From an uncultured Chloroflexota bacterium (GTDB taxonomy: Bacteria > Chloroflexota > Dehalococcoidia > Dehalococcoidales > RBG-16-60-22): a DNA stretch of 12,784 bases. The stretch is from NCBI GenBank assembly GCA_903915565.1, contig CAIWTG010000143.1, positions 1 to 12,784 on the forward strand, in the 5' to 3' direction. The position numbers and the translations under genes were made by a program. A model generated the notes under the pieces. That model searched no databases and was not told the DNA's origin. It saw only the letters and a program-made list of their open reading frames with translations. Positions 12,739-12,784 of the stretch are shown piece after piece. Positions within the stretch are counted from its first letter, which is position 1, and the number at the start of each line of letters is the position of its first letter.

Positions 12739-12784
12739 ATGATGCAGCAGAATGAAATCCGGCCCAGGTTTAACAAGGGGCAGC
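12739..12784 (+). CDS. Possible 5' end of a gene leaving the window
   Basis: An ATG-ATG pair at 12739-12744 opens a frame (MMQQNEIRPRFNKGQ) with no stop up to the window edge. It coincides with the predicted start of transcription, so it would be read leaderless. Alternatively the stretch is only a leader: AAGGGG at 12774-12779 could be the ribosome site of a start codon beyond the edge. With 46 bases the choice cannot be made. Confidence 0.25.
   Translation, partial: MMQQNEIRPRFNKGQ

Overview
The window looks like a chromosomal segment of an anaerobic bacterium. Gene content (a Mo/W oxidoreductase with ferredoxin and NrfD partners, molybdopterin synthesis genes, a corrinoid adenosyltransferase, a dnaN away from dnaA) and the flavour of the proteins suggest Chloroflexota, probably a Dehalococcoidia-type lineage. 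That placement is inference. Almost all genes are on the minus strand. The only plus-strand genes are an overlapping pair in the middle and perhaps a gene leaving the right edge.

Layout in minus-strand transcription order, right to left. At the right edge two strong divergent sigma70-type promoters face away from each other. One reads off the window. The other reads into a DUF4234-type membrane protein with a proline-rich tail, closed by a good intrinsic terminator. Next come tRNA-Leu(UAA) with its own promoter, then plsY, cobO, rdgB and a type-B carboxylesterase. These four follow one another closely. The plus-strand pair (a GyrI-like/AraC effector-binding-type protein and a DUF4410-like protein, ATGA overlap) converges on the esterase. 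Divergent from the pair is moaA-moaC, followed by dnaN with its own promoter candidate.

The region 2.9-4.85 kb is the unusual part. Downstream of dnaN lies a short, previously uncalled gene for a 45-residue Lys/Arg-rich peptide made of two near-identical units. After it comes a second copy of the last eight dnaN codons plus stop, then an intrinsic terminator. Next is a two-gene cassette with a near-consensus promoter: a short-chain dehydrogenase and a bacterial homologue of the eukaryotic ERG2 sterol isomerase / sigma-1 receptor. The SD of the second gene lies inside the end of the first. The terminator closing the cassette is almost the same sequence as the one preceding it.

The left end is a three-gene complex-iron-sulfur-molybdoenzyme operon: a 16-Cys ferredoxin subunit, an NrfD-type membrane subunit and the catalytic subunit, which runs off the left edge. 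Neither the ferredoxin nor the catalytic subunit shows a Tat signal, so the complex probably faces the cytoplasm. The moaA-moaC genes 4 kb away make the precursor of the pterin cofactor this enzyme needs.
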